A stretch of DNA of 64,000 bases. Origin: Ianthella basta (taxonomy: Eukaryota; Porifera; Demospongiae; Verongiida; Ianthellidae). The position numbers and the translations under genes were made by a program. Under the pieces are notes generated by a model. That model searched no databases and was not told where the DNA came from. It saw only the letters and a list, made by a program, of their open reading frames with translations. Positions within the stretch are counted from its first letter, which is position 1; the number at the start of each line of letters is the position of its first letter. Positions 1 to 11,199 of this stretch are shown in pieces. The stretch is taken from positions 15,808,578 through 15,872,577 of the forward strand of contig OZ025868.1 in NCBI GenBank assembly GCA_964019415.1, given 5' to 3'.

Positions 1-450
1 CTGTCAAATCCACAGAAAAACGTTCTACAGTGTTTATTACTTCGATTTCAATGATGCTCGCACACAGTGTGTGCCGTCCAGATATATTCACAAAGTACAG
101 TAACTGGCCCCTGGTCAATGCAAATCCGTCCTATATACAGTGTAAATGTTAATTGCTTTGATTTCAATGATGCTCCTGTAATGAAGCTACACAGTTGAGC
201 TCTAGTATTCTGAAATTGATACTGAATGAGGAACACAAGCAGCATCCAGCTGGTTGCAAGCTGCTGATGCCCGGATATGCCTCAGTGGAGGGAGGGGCTG
301 GGAAGGAGAGGGAGGAGGGGGAAGTGGGTAACCTGCTTAAAGAGTGTTGTAGAGTCAAGATGATACAGATGGGGCTATGACTGTAACTAGACACCTGTCC
401 AGTGCTGTTGTGGCACATTAGCATTCACTTTCACATTCACGTTCACATTC
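1..450 (-). pseudogene. SIK-gene 3'-terminal fragment, unit A
   Basis: Positions 1-450 match 55,390-56,040 in order. The segment includes the block around 245-300 that encodes the tail motif (T)EAY.....CNQLDA on the minus strand. Reading is broken relative to the copies at 38.1 and 55.8 kb, where the longer motif NIGLSHH.VSPSEFLVQYNS is present. I treat it as a decayed duplicate of the last exon of the SIK-like gene, lying just downstream of gene A in the duplicated unit. Confidence 0.5.
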
Positions 451-470
451 ACATTCACATTCACATTCAT

Positions 471-518
<48 letters not shown>
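421..518. repeat. (CATTCA)n and (AC)n microsatellite
   Basis: A hexamer-like CACATT run passes into an uninterrupted AC tract. Confidence 0.95.
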
Positions 519-520
<2 letters not shown>

Positions 521-601
521 CAACACACACCTTGATGCCTAGGCCAGACACACCACAGAGACATCCCACACAGACCCTAGACACGCCCCTGACACACCTA
601 C

Positions 602-925
602 CTGGTGCCTCCATGTTGCTCTGACCATGCACTGGGTTCCCATTAGTCACTGCATTAGACACCACCACACTACATCCGTGGTGGAGCTGTGCTTGAAGGG
701 GAGGGGCAACCACTGCTGGGCTAGTGTCTCCACCACTACACTGGCTAATGTTGAGCTGCTGCAGTTGGTGTTGGAGGTCAAGACCCTGGAATGGCCTTAG
801 CTGGGAGTGGAGATCAGGGGCAGGACCAGCAGTATGGGGAGGGGACTGGGCATGGGAGGAATGGTATGGAGGTGGTGTGAGTACAAGGGAGTCAATGAAA
901 GGGAACACACTGCTCCAGTACACCA
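602..925 (-). pseudogene. Q/P-rich SIK-like exon, unit A copy (324 nt)
   Basis: This is an open 324-nt exon-like segment on the minus strand, bounded by an acceptor (GTGTGACAG) and a donor (GCACCAG|GTAGGTG). It encodes a disordered, proline- and glutamine-rich stretch (LDLQHQLQQLNISQ, SNAVTNGNPVHGQ). Copies of the same length lie at 20,500-20,823 and 41,990-42,313, with shortened ones at 15,660-15,789 and 56,549-56,710. Its place beside the SIK kinase, UBA and tail pieces suggests it belongs to the long disordered C-terminal half of the SIK-like protein. No kinase exon accompanies this copy, so it is probably non-functional here. Confidence 0.5.
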
Positions 926-1673
926 CTGTCACACACCACACACACCTTTAAGGACCAAACGGGGAGGAGTCCACAGGAGAGTCTCAAAACAAGGACTGTG
1001 AACAAGTTGAGTCATTGGGGGCGGGCCCAGGATGAGGATGAGGGGTATCCTCATCCAATGAATTTGGATCAGCTGAGGGAGTCGCCAAGGGGGTGGGGTC
1101 ATCAAACAGTTGAGTTAATAGAAATGGTGTTAGGGGCACATCTATTGGTTGCTTCAACTGCCTCAGTCTACTCAGTCATCTACAGTGAAGAAGTGGAAGG
1201 ATCATCACGGAGCAGTTCATCTCATGTGTGCACATGTCACACAAACACACACATACACACTCAAACACACACACCTTCAGTGAAGACCACTGGAGGACTC
1301 GACAGAGTGGGGGCAGGAGTCCACAGGTAGACACATGGGAACATAAGGGTGCAGTCATGTGACTGTCAGCTGACACAGGAGTGTGATATGTCTAAAGGTG
1401 GAAAGCTCTATAAGGGTTTCTCAGAGGGAGGGTTCAGCTGACACAAGAGTTTGGGGCATCAGAGGGAGTGGTTGAGGTGGATGGGGTTGTCAGAAGGAGG
1501 GTTCAAGGGGGTGGGGTAGTAAGAGGGTGTGGTCAAGGGGGTGGGGTAGTAAGAGGGTGTGGCCAAGGGGGTGGGTCATCATGATGAGTAGGAGGGAGAC
1601 CTGATGTAAAGGACAACAAAAAGATTACTCATTCCATTCCACCTCCACCTGTTGGCACAAACAACCCAACTCA

Positions 1674-4600
1674 CTATGCTGACTGCAGTGCTCCAGCAAT
1701 GCGTGAAGCTGCCTCCCGTCCGAGGCACCTCTGAACTGCTCCCAACACAGTAGACCAGCTACGCTCCTTCCCTCCTGTGGCCCGCTCCCCTCTGAGCCAG
1801 CGCTTGAGCATGTCAGTGCAGCAGGCCTCCACCTCACCCCTCTCAGTGGCCTTGATGTCCTCCAGAAGGTAGTCCTCCACTCCAAGGGCAAGACCAAAGT
1901 GGTACCAGCGGGCAGCCACACGGAGGACCACGTGGTCAAACAGCTCCAACATGGTGGGCTTGGAGCAGAGGAGGGAGACTGTGGGGAGGAGGGGCACATA
2001 CTCATAACTGGTGATTCCACACAACACTCCTTAGAGAATAGTATTCCATCCCAGCCTCACTGAAGGAGAAGACACTCCACACAGCTCACCTTCACAGATG
2101 GGTAGACTCTTCTTTGTAGCAACTGCTTCTACACTCACAACTGGAGCAGAACTGGTGACAGGTCTGAAGGGACCACTCACAGTTACCATCTGAGAGGAGG
2201 AGGTGGAGGCAGTACAAACACAAGCACACATGACAGGAGAGCAGCACTTGCCTCCTCCAGACAGCACACCACACAGCACCTTCACTCACACACAACACCG
2301 CACACTTACCTGGTGAGCTCCTCCCAGTTCTGATACAATCTTGTCTGTCAGTTCATCAATAGTGTGTTTAGTCTCAAAGTGACCCAAGACATCTAACAGG
2401 GTCTTCCAGGTCACACTGCTACCGTGCTCCAACCAGTAGCTCAGGGTCTCCAGATATCGATCGTCGTCATTTGGGAATTGTTGCCCAAGACCATCGAGTG
2501 TGCTCTTCTTCATGCCAAGAGCCAGTCCAACTCTCTTCCAGTGTCTCACTTGGATGTGAGGTAGGACATGCGTGACTACATCCCCAAGGTCAGGACGCTG
2601 GCCCAAGACCTGCTCCTTCACCAACTGACTGTCATCAGCTGCATACCTTACACTGTACACAGGCTGTCCACCAAGAATGCTTGAAAACACTCTTGTGATG
2701 AACTCCTTACCATACTCACCATCATCAGCAATAGCCTTGATGGAAGCATAAGCCTCTTTCAGCTGAGGCAGTGCCTGAGGATGCTTATCTTCAATTTCAT
2801 GTGGTATGTTCGCCCACACTCCTGGACGTCCACCTGCCCCCTCAATCAGTGCAACTATGCTGTGAAGTTCAAACTGCCGAGCTAGGTCAAGAGGACTTAG
2901 ACCATTTGGGAAGTGTTCATTGACTGTTTCCTTCAACACAGGGTGGGACAACAGCTTGGTGATGAACAAAGTGTGGTTGCTGGTACCATCTTGATCTATG
3001 TTTACAGCGAATCCCATCTCAAAACATTTCAATGATAGCAGTGAGATATGTAATGGGTTCAAGGCATTCTCATCTGGTATACTGAGCTCTTCAATGAATG
3101 GAACACCTTGAAGTTTGCTGAAATAGTACTTGGCACATTTCACTGCTCCTGGCATGGCACAAGCATCAGAAGCAACTGTTTGGATAAATTGCTCTTCTAG
3201 GAATACACTGTCTCCAGAAATGGCACACAAACACAGCACTTTGCGTGCATCGACCAGATTTTTACTGATCAAGGTTGCTAAAGCACCCCTCAGCCCTTCT
3301 CCACTGCTCCCAATGCCACATGCCTCACAGAACTGGCTCAATTTGCTGGCATGACCACCAACAAAGCATTGCTCAAATGTAGACACAGAATGAGTGTCCT
3401 TGTCAGTGATAAACCCACCTTTGGAAGTCAGCAATTTAAAGACTTCCACCTGTCCATACCTTACTGCCCACATAACAGGAGTTTGACCGAATGAATTACA
3501 TGTGTTAATGACACTACGTTGAGCTAACTCTGGTTTTGAAGGTATAGTGCCATGATTGGCCAAATCAGATTCACAAATTTCTTCCTCTAACAGGACTTGA
3601 ACTGTCTCTGTATGTCCATTTGCTACTGCTTGATGCAAAGGTGTACCATACATTCCAGCAACCACTGACTTGGTTGCACCTGATGAAAGTAGCTTACAAA
3701 CTGCTCGTGTTTCACCAGTAGCAGCAGCATCATGGAGGGGAGTACAGCCATCTGCATCTGTTGCATCCACATCACACCCTCTGTCTACCAACTTCCTCAC
3801 TACTTCAACATAGCCTTCTTCAGCTGCATAATGCAGAACAGTAGACCGATCACTGTCCACTACATCAATAGGACACCCTTCCGCCAACATAGCTTCAACA
3901 GTCTCTACATGTCCCATAATGGCTGCTTGATGAAGTGGAGTACCATATTCTCCAGCAACCACTGACTTGGTTGCACCAAGTCTGATTAGTTCAATAACTG
4001 CTTCTGCTCTACCAGTAGCAGCAGCACCATGGAGGGGAGTACGGCCATCATCATCTGGTGCATTCACATCACACCCTCTGTCTACCAACTTCCTCACTAC
4101 TTCAACATAGCCTTCTTCAGCTGCATAATGCAGAACAGTAGACCGATCACTGTCCACTACATCAATAGGACACCCTTCCGCCAACATAGCTTCAACAGTC
4201 TCTACATGTCCCATAATGGCTGCTTGATGAAGTGGAGTACCATATTCTCCAGCAACCACTGACTTGGTTGCACCAAGTCTGATTAGTTCAATAACTGCTT
4301 CTGCTCTACCAGTAGCAGCAGCAGCATGGAGGGGAGTACGGCCATCATCATCTGGTGCATTCACATCACACCCTCTGTCTACCAACTTCCTCACTACTTC
4401 AACATAGCCTTCTTCAGCTGCATAATGCAGAACAGTAGACCGATCACTGTCCACTACATCAATAGGACACCCTTCCGCCAACATAGCTTCAACAGTCTCT
4501 ACATGTCCCATAATGGCTGCTTGATGAAGTGGAGTACCATATTCTCCAGCAACCACTGACTTGGTTGCACCAAGTCTGATTAGTTCAATAACTGCTTCTG

Positions 4601-6959
4601 CTCTACCAGTAGCAGCAGCAGAGTGGAGGGGAGTACAGCCAACATCATCTGGTGCATTCACATCACACCCTCTGTTGACTAACTCCCTCACTGTTTCAAC
4701 ACAACCACCTTTAGCTGCAAAATGCAGAACTGTGGACTTATCGCTATCCACTACATTAATTAGACACCCGTTCTCTAACATGGCCACAACAGTCTTCACA
4801 TGTCCATTAAGGGCTGCTTGATGAAGTGGAGTTCCATTCTCCCCAGCAACCACTGATGTGGTTGCACCAAGTTTGATTAGTTCACTAACTGCAGTTGTTC
4901 TACCACAAGCAGCAGCTGAGTGGAGGGGAGTACAGCCATTTGCTGAAACTGCATTCATGTCACACCCTCTGTCTACGAAAACCCTCATTACTTCAACATG
5001 ACCACCTTTAGCTGCAAAATGTAGAACAGTCTCCTCATTACTGTCCACTGCATCAATAGGACACCTTTCTACCAACATAGCTTCAACAGTCTCTACATGT
5101 CCTTTAAGGGCTGCTTGATGAAGTGGAGTACCACAATTACCAGCAACCACTGACTTGGTTGCACCAAGTTTGATTAGCTCATGAACTGCTTCTGTTCTAC
5201 CACGAGCACCAGCAGAGTGGAGGGGAGTACAGCCATTTGCTGAAACTGCATTCACATCACACCCTCTGCCCACTAGCTTTCTCACTACTTCAACATGGCC
5301 ACCTTTAGCTGCAAAATGTAGAACAGTGCCCCCATTACTGCCCACTACATCAATAGGACACCCTTCTGCCAACATAGCTTCAACAGTCTCTACATGTCCT
5401 TTAAGGGCTGCTTGATGAAGTGGAGTACCACAATTACCAGCAACCACTGACTTGGTTGCACCAAGTTTGATTAGCTCATGAACTGCTTCTGTTCTACCAC
5501 GAGCACCAGCAGAGTGGAGGGGAGTACAGCCATTTGCTGAAACTGCATTCACATCACACCCTCTGCCTACTAGCTTTCTCACTACTTCAACATGGCCACC
5601 TTTAGCTGCAAAATGTAGAACAGTCTCCTCATTACTGTCCACTGCATCAATAGGACACCTTTCTACCAACATAGCTTCAACAGTCTCTACATGTCCTTTA
5701 AGGGCTGCTTGATGAAGTGGAGTACCACAATTACCAGCAACCACTGACTTGGTTGCACCAAGTTTGATTAGCTCATGAACTGCTTCTGTTCTACCACGAG
5801 CACCAGCAGAGTGGAGGGGAGTACAGCCATTTGCTTTCACTGCATTCACATCACACCCTCTGCCCACTAGCTTTCTCACTACTTCAACATGGCCACCTTT
5901 AGCTGCAAAATGTAGAACAGTGCCCCCATTACTGCCCACTACATCAATAGGACACCCTTCCGCCAACATGGCTTCAACTGTCGCCACATGTCCCTTAATG
6001 GCTGCTCGATGAAGTGGAGTACCACAATTACCAGCAACCACTGACTTGGTTGCACCAACTTCGATTAGTTCACAAACTGCTTCTGTTCTACCACAAGCAG
6101 CAGCAGAGTGGAGGGGAGTACAGCCATTTGCTGAAACTGCATTCACATCACACCCTCTGCCTACTAGCTTTCTCACTACTTCAACATGGCCACCTTTAGC
6201 TGCAAAATGTAGAACAGTCTCCTCATTACTGTCCACTGCATCAATAGGACACCTTTCTACCAACATAGCTTCAACAGTCTCTACATGTCCTTTAAGGGCT
6301 GCTTGATGAAGTGGAGTACCACAATTACCAGCAACCACTGACTTGGTTGCACCAAGTTTGATTAGCTCATGAACTGCTTCTGTTCTACCACAAGCACCAG
6401 CAGAGTGGAGGGGAGTACAGCCATTTGCTTTCACTGCATTCACATCACACCCTCTGCCCACTAGCTTTCTTACTACTTCAACATGGCCACCTTTAGCTGC
6501 AAAATGTAGAACAGTGCCCCCATTACTGCCCACTACATCAATAGGACACCCTTCTACCAACATGGCTTCAACAGTTTCCACATGTCCCTTAATGGCTGCT
6601 CGATGAAGTGGAGTACCACAATTACCAGCAACCACAGACTTGGTTGCTCCCATTCGTATAAGTTCTCGAACAGCCTTTGTCTGTCTCATTGCAGCAGCCC
6701 TGTGCAGTGGAGTGAGCCCTCTACCATCAACGGAGTCTACATCACATTCCCTCCTGATGAGAAGCCTCACTGTGGTCACATGACCACCCAATGCTGCACA
6801 ATGCAATAAACACTTCCCCTCATCATCCTTAGTGTCAATTGGGACACCTCTGTCTAACAGGTCTACAAGAGTTTCTGTGTCACCAGTTCTGACAGCTCTA
6901 ATTAATGCACATTTGATGACAGCCAATCGCACAGCAGTTGCAGCAGGTGATTGGTCCAT
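1674..6959 (-). CDS. Gene A: giant ankyrin-repeat protein with two death-fold domains
   Basis: Three exons splice in frame: 6959-2310, 2189-2090 and 1978-1674, giving 1,684 residues. Donors (CACCAG|GTAAGTG, GTGAAG|GTGAGC) and acceptors (TCTCAG, CCACAG) are canonical, with phases 0 and 1. Residues about 20-1130 form some 33 ankyrin repeats (TPLH..A..GH.E.V). They are arranged as 99-residue triplets, and the ATKSVVAG-type segment recurs eleven times. A weaker ankyrin-like stretch follows (CFVGGHASKLSQFCEACG). A death domain lies near 1450-1545 (RPDLGDVV, HWKRVGLALGM, LEHGSSVTWKTLLDVL). Exon 3 encodes a second death-like domain (RVAARWYHFGLALGVEDY, LKRWLRGE, SWSTVLGAV). No signal peptide or membrane segment is seen, so a cytosolic receptor or adaptor working by death-fold interactions is inferred. 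The start is the MDQSPAA codon shared by all four paralogs. Domain families are clear; the function is not known. Confidence 0.85.
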
Positions 6960-7097
6960 CTGTACAGTTTGTAAGTCTCTTTACAGAGCAAGAGAAATAA
7001 GGGTAAAGGATTCTCAAGTGAGGTAGGATTGAAATGTTCCATGAACATAACGGGTGATATTCAGAACACATGACCATGGATGCATGTGTTACAGTCA
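6960..7097 (-). promoter_or_regulatory. Conserved block just upstream of the ankyrin-gene start
   Basis: The roughly 100-190 bp 5' of the MDQSPAA codon is conserved at genes A, C (28,118-28,255), D (48,008-48,160) and E (61,717-61,843). It includes ACTGTACAG directly before ATG, which could be a splice acceptor from an upstream 5'-UTR exon, and a pyrimidine-rich stretch around TTACTTCTCT. Conservation could reflect recent duplication rather than constraint. It is offered as the likely 5'-UTR/promoter region; no TATA box is evident. Confidence 0.35.
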
Positions 7098-7099
7098 AC

Positions 7100-7817
7100 C
7101 TCAGGTGTATTAAGGACAGGTACCAAGGTATTGTGCAATAATTTAGCATGCTCTGGAAAGTGCTCGTTTTTGCTTCTGCAGACTGGCTTTGCTTATCTTC
7201 TTCTTTCTGACAGTAGATGAATGGTATAGTGATGATTGTGTAGAAAATTGTGAAGACGTGGAGAAGTCTTTACCCCAAAAAGCTCCGCATTCTTGTACCC
7301 GTTTTTCGAATAAAAACGGAAAACGCGCATAGGAAGGCTACTTCACCGGCATATCAATTTTGCATTTTCCGCACCAACTCACTGTGTTCTATCATCTGAC
7401 CATAGTGCTTCTCTCTGCGATTCGCCTACGCCGAGTTATTGCCATTTTGGCTCCAAACGGAAGTACTTTTCAAGTACAAAACAGCGTGTAACTTTACCAT
7501 CAGAGTCTCTGGAAACAAGCACCGTGGTCAAAAATCCCTCATACATTACTTCCTACCGCTAAAGAGTTCGAACGGCTCCCTGCACGGCCTTCCTCCTATG
7601 CGCGCCAGACACACTTCCGAAGAAAGCTACGTAGGACTAAAAGCCGCCATTTCTACGTAAAGTTTTCACGTGACTGTGTATGTTAACTGTACATACAGGT
7701 CACGCGAACAGGAAGTTTTATTATATTCGTTTACATAGCGGTCCGTGTTATGTAAACAAAGGGCGTAACTTTCACAGGAAGCGCAGCAGCTGGGTGCCAG
7801 GTCTTAATGCGCCTGAG
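7100..7817. mobile_element. TIR element (MITE), CTCAGG family
   Basis: The ends are inverted repeats (CTCAGGTGTATTAAGGAC at left; the complement of CTCAGGCGCATTAAGAC at right). Unit D (about 48,150) and unit C (about 28,255) show the empty site GTCAACTATTTA, giving a 2-bp AC duplication. The 718-bp interior has no convincing transposase. Confidence 0.7.
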
Positions 7818-8690
7818 ACTATTTAGGATTACTGCAATTTCAAACATCAAATAAGAATTGTGAGTAAACCCCACTCAAATGTCAAATTGAGGGCCGTCAT
7901 CATTAATTTGCTGACACATGCTTGTCTGTACATTCCCCAATATTGCAATGTGTAAATGGCCATCGTCTGCAATACCAGACAGTACACAGGAGGTTCAGAG
8001 ATGTGGTCACAGCCGATGAAAGTGTTTGTGATCTATGTAATAGCTTGTCTCAGTGGCTGGAGTGCTGCTGCTTAGAGGAGCATCTCACCAAAGGTAAGTA
8101 CAAGTCAATAGCATGGTGTGCTGTCTGTTCACTTGGACATATAATGGTTCTTGTTATGGAAACACTTATACTATTCTCATCTATAGTCATAAGAATACAG
8201 TTGAGGCATTCCTTCTAATTCCAGCCCTGTTCTATTTGAATGAGAATTGTCACCACCTGGTGATCATGCAAAATGGCAGAACTAATAGTAGTGGTTAGTA
8301 CTGACTGTCACACCCAGTCTTGAGAACAAAATTGGAAAGTTCTACTGTGCATCAGAAAGGGTTGGTTCTCTAATACCAGCTTCACAACAGGGTTGAAAAC
8401 CTTGCCAACGTTTCGACCAGATGCTCTGGTTTTCTTCAGGGCGAAGATGACCAGAGCATCTGGTCGAAACGTCGGCAAGGTTTTCAACCCTGTTGTGAAG
8501 CTGGTATTAGAGAACCAACCCTTTCTGATGCCTGAGCCAGCTGAGAAGCCCTCACTTCATTCTACTGTGCAATATCACCTGTTTAGGGGAAATCTACTGC
8601 CAAGTAGCTGAAGCAGGTGTTTGGTCCACTTGTCCCATTTATAGGAAGTTTCTCATGTATGGTGTGATAGACTTGTTACATGAACACACA
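7818..8690 (+). other. Shared upstream block with recurring plus-strand open segment
   Basis: Homologous to 31,762-32,300 and 48,538-48,714 plus 49,271-49,530. An open segment ending near 8,094 reads (Q)TVHRRFRDVVTADESVCDL and SQWLECCCLEEHLTK, followed by a donor-like AAAG|GTAAGTACAAG. The coding potential and donor are retained in the unit C copy, but I do not recognise the protein and see no start or partner exon. It could be an exon of a divergently transcribed gene or part of an old repeat. Confidence 0.4.
8351..8559. mobile_element. Fold-back (near-perfect inverted repeat) insertion
   Basis: Two arms of about 80 bp are almost exact reverse complements (8,351-8,430 and 8,450-8,529), separated by about 19 bp. 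The insert is flanked by an 11-bp direct repeat TTCTACTGTGC (8,340-8,350 and 8,560-8,570). The unit C paralog near 32,160 lacks the insert. The right arm holds GATGA, a small hairpin and CGAAACGTC in the order of a hammerhead ribozyme core. Confidence 0.8.
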
Positions 8691-8709
8691 CACACACACA
8701 CACACACAC
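8685..8709. repeat. (AC)n microsatellite
   Basis: Short pure AC tract, also present in shorter form in the unit C (32,281) and unit D (49,522) paralogous blocks. Confidence 0.9.
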
Positions 8710-8934
8710 CTGAACTTGTGTTCATATACGTATGTACAAAACAACGCATGGGTTGCCGAGAAACAGAAATGAACAAGTACTTTGAGTTAAAAAAACTCGT
8801 GGTGCTGCTGCCCCAACTCGAATTACTTGCTTCCCTTCGCTGCTCTGTCACTTGGGGTAGATACATGTAAACATGACATTGTGTCATACACCTCATTTAC
8901 CTCAGCACACTCACCAATGTCACCAGACACACAT

Positions 8935-8935
<1 letters not shown>

Positions 8936-9001
<66 letters not shown>

Positions 9002-9024
9002 GCATGCACACACACACACACATA
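8936..9024. repeat. (AC)n microsatellite, long
   Basis: About 45 AC units with two single-base interruptions. Confidence 0.95.
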
Positions 9025-9671
9025 CAAGCACAGAGAAATCTCTAGCACAGACAGACACATGACAGCACATGCATTTACAATGAGTATTTACAGAAACATA
9101 ATGCACCACAGTCACAGAACCCACAGTCGCCAGAGTAGCTAGTGGTCTGTGATGGCAAAAGCTATGTACGTTTGCTACAGCGCAGTACGCGTGGGCCAGG
9201 TTCTGAAGAGCATTTAGAAGGGCAACTGTGCGCGCTAAGCTTTTCAATGCTACAGACGGTTCAAAAATGTTAGCGTGTACATATCACGGCGTTCACCAGT
9301 TTCTAAGTTACTCCTGACATGTGTTCCAGGCGGCGGAAGGAAGTCTTCTTAGGCGGGTGCAGCCATTATCAAAGAAGGCACGGGACGAAGTCGATGACCT
9401 GTTGGGTGCTGTCTTGAAACTGTCTCTTTGCTCATCGGCCAGAAGTGCTGTAAGAGTTTGTTCCACAATTAGCGACGGAAGAGGACATCCAAAGTTCGCT
9501 TAGACGACGTTTGGAAGCCGGTTTTCAAAGTCCCTTGGTCTCACACACAGTCCACTTCTGGCCGAATAAAATGACGTACAATATAAATTCCTTATACCCA
9601 ATACTTCATTCAATACATCCAATAAAAATGTAAGCATTGGGGTACAACCGTACCTTCGCGTATTATATATA

Positions 9672-10353
9672 CCGTATGGCCGGAAATTTTGGCGGGAATT
9701 TATTTTGGCGGATTGCTGAAATTTCTGCATTTGGCGGAATTTGCTTTGGCGGTTTGGCAAAGCCTGTGCCATAATGATATTCATAGCAAAATGGCTAATC
9801 CGGGCGAACAGAGCTAGATTGCTGAAGAGTCTCTGAGGAGTACACGCGCTGTTGTTTGACCATAATCGGATCGTTTTCGTTCCAATTCTTAGCTTTTCCC
9901 AGGAATGCTGCAACGTACAAAGGCTTTTAAGCTTCCTTTTGGCAGATCTGCTGACGCTCGCCCCAAGCCTGTGACTTTGCACACAATTGTACCGCTCCAA
10001 TGCAGAAACAGAGAACAGGCTGCCGATATCTGCCGCAATAAGTTACCGACAATGATCTCAACGTCAGTCTTCACAGCGACTGCATATACGACGCCGTTCG
10101 GATTGCCTTTGGCTTCCTCGTGCTCTTCTTCCACCTCCCGTGTGCAAAACTCTTTGGAAATGTGGTGTCCTTGCGCTGCTGTCAGTTGTGAACTTAATGC
10201 TGACGATTAATCTATAGGCGTGGCGCAACCAGGCTTGTTAAGCGGGTAAACTATATGATTGCACAAATTTTGGCGGAAGAAATATTGGTGGATTGCTCTC
10301 TAAACCGCCAATCTGCCAAAATAAATTCCCCGCCAAAATTTCCGGCCATACGG
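9672..10353. mobile_element. TA-flanked MITE, CCGTATGGCCGG family, full copy
   Basis: Inverted termini of about 40 bp begin CCGTATGGCCGGAAATTTTG and mirror at the right end, with TATATATA on both sides, so a TA target duplication is likely (Tc1/mariner-type). The 682-bp interior has no transposase. Partial copies lie at 23,145-23,656 and 50,246-50,448. Confidence 0.8.
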
Positions 10354-10619
10354 TATATATATTCGTAACATGAAGCCATACGAAAATGTCAATTTGAAAA
10401 CAATATAGGGGCAGCCTGCGGCAGCCCCTAAGAACTATATAGTGAAATGGCACAAAATTAATAGAAAAGAGGATAGTTGAGTACATACGTATGAAGCATG
10501 TCCTGGGAGACACGAGCAGCACTGTAATAGGCACAGGATTTGTGGTAACTAAGTTCTTGTGACATTGGGGGATCAGCCCTTCCAATCCTGCCTGTCTTTC
10601 ACTCCCACCGTGACCCTAA
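10354..10619 (+). other. Shared upstream block, left part (unit A)
   Basis: From about 10,430 this matches 32,950-33,140 (unit C) and 63,225-63,395 (unit E), with a constant string around GAAGCATGTCCTGG. No open frame is conserved. It is duplicated spacer, continuing after the MITE that follows. Confidence 0.5.
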
Positions 10620-11199
10620 TACCCCTTTCACACGGACCATTATTCCGGATTTATGAACCAGATCCGCATCCAGTTTAGATCCGGTTTGTGTTCACACGGA
10701 CGATTTTCGCTGCTGGTAATTTCCGGCGTTCAAAGAGCTGCTTTTAATCCTGGTGTTGTTTTGGCCATGCGCAAGGAGAGGGAGGAGGCAGCAAGCTAGA
10801 GGACGACAGACAACGGCAGTACAGAACACACTCTATGCGGTAGTGGGGCTGTAGCGGCAAATGCTGGTCTGCGCAAGTTTAGCGAGTGCGCGACGCCTTT
10901 TTCCAGGTACGAGAGTGAACAGGTCAATGTGGGTTGAGCACAGGAAATTGGCATTCTTTCAAAATATCGTTCCTGGTTGAAGTGATCACGACTTCAGTCG
11001 TGCAACATTTCGCTAAACGCTGTTTAACGTGTGTTAACGCAATCAACCCCCGGATTCACCGTATAATGCGGATTTAAAACTACCTCGCCAGCAGGTTTTT
11101 AACCCGGATTCGGATCCGGTATTTGATCGCCGTGTGAATGCAGAAACCCACATTTATCTGGGTTTCAATGCGGATTAACCGGTCCATGTGAAAGGGGTT
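10620..11199. mobile_element. TAA-flanked MITE, ACCCCTTTCACACGG family
   Basis: The 580-bp element has termini ACCCCTTTCACACGGACC and its near-complement at the right. Flanks GACCCTAA and TAAGTGAACCC match the uninterrupted CCCTAAGTAAACCC at 33,131 in unit C. A 3-bp TAA duplication fits PIF/Harbinger-type non-autonomous elements. The interior holds further inverted copies of CCGGAT/ATCCGG strings. Confidence 0.75.

Noticed and set aside
3130-6306. Plus-strand frames of 60-86 codons opposite gene A
   Set aside because: They recur every 297 bp as antisense shadows of the ankyrin repeats.
1674-6959. Bacterial symbiont origin of the ankyrin genes (ankyrin-rich effectors)
   Set aside because: Introns with conserved phases, death domains and animal transposons in the same units argue for the host genome.
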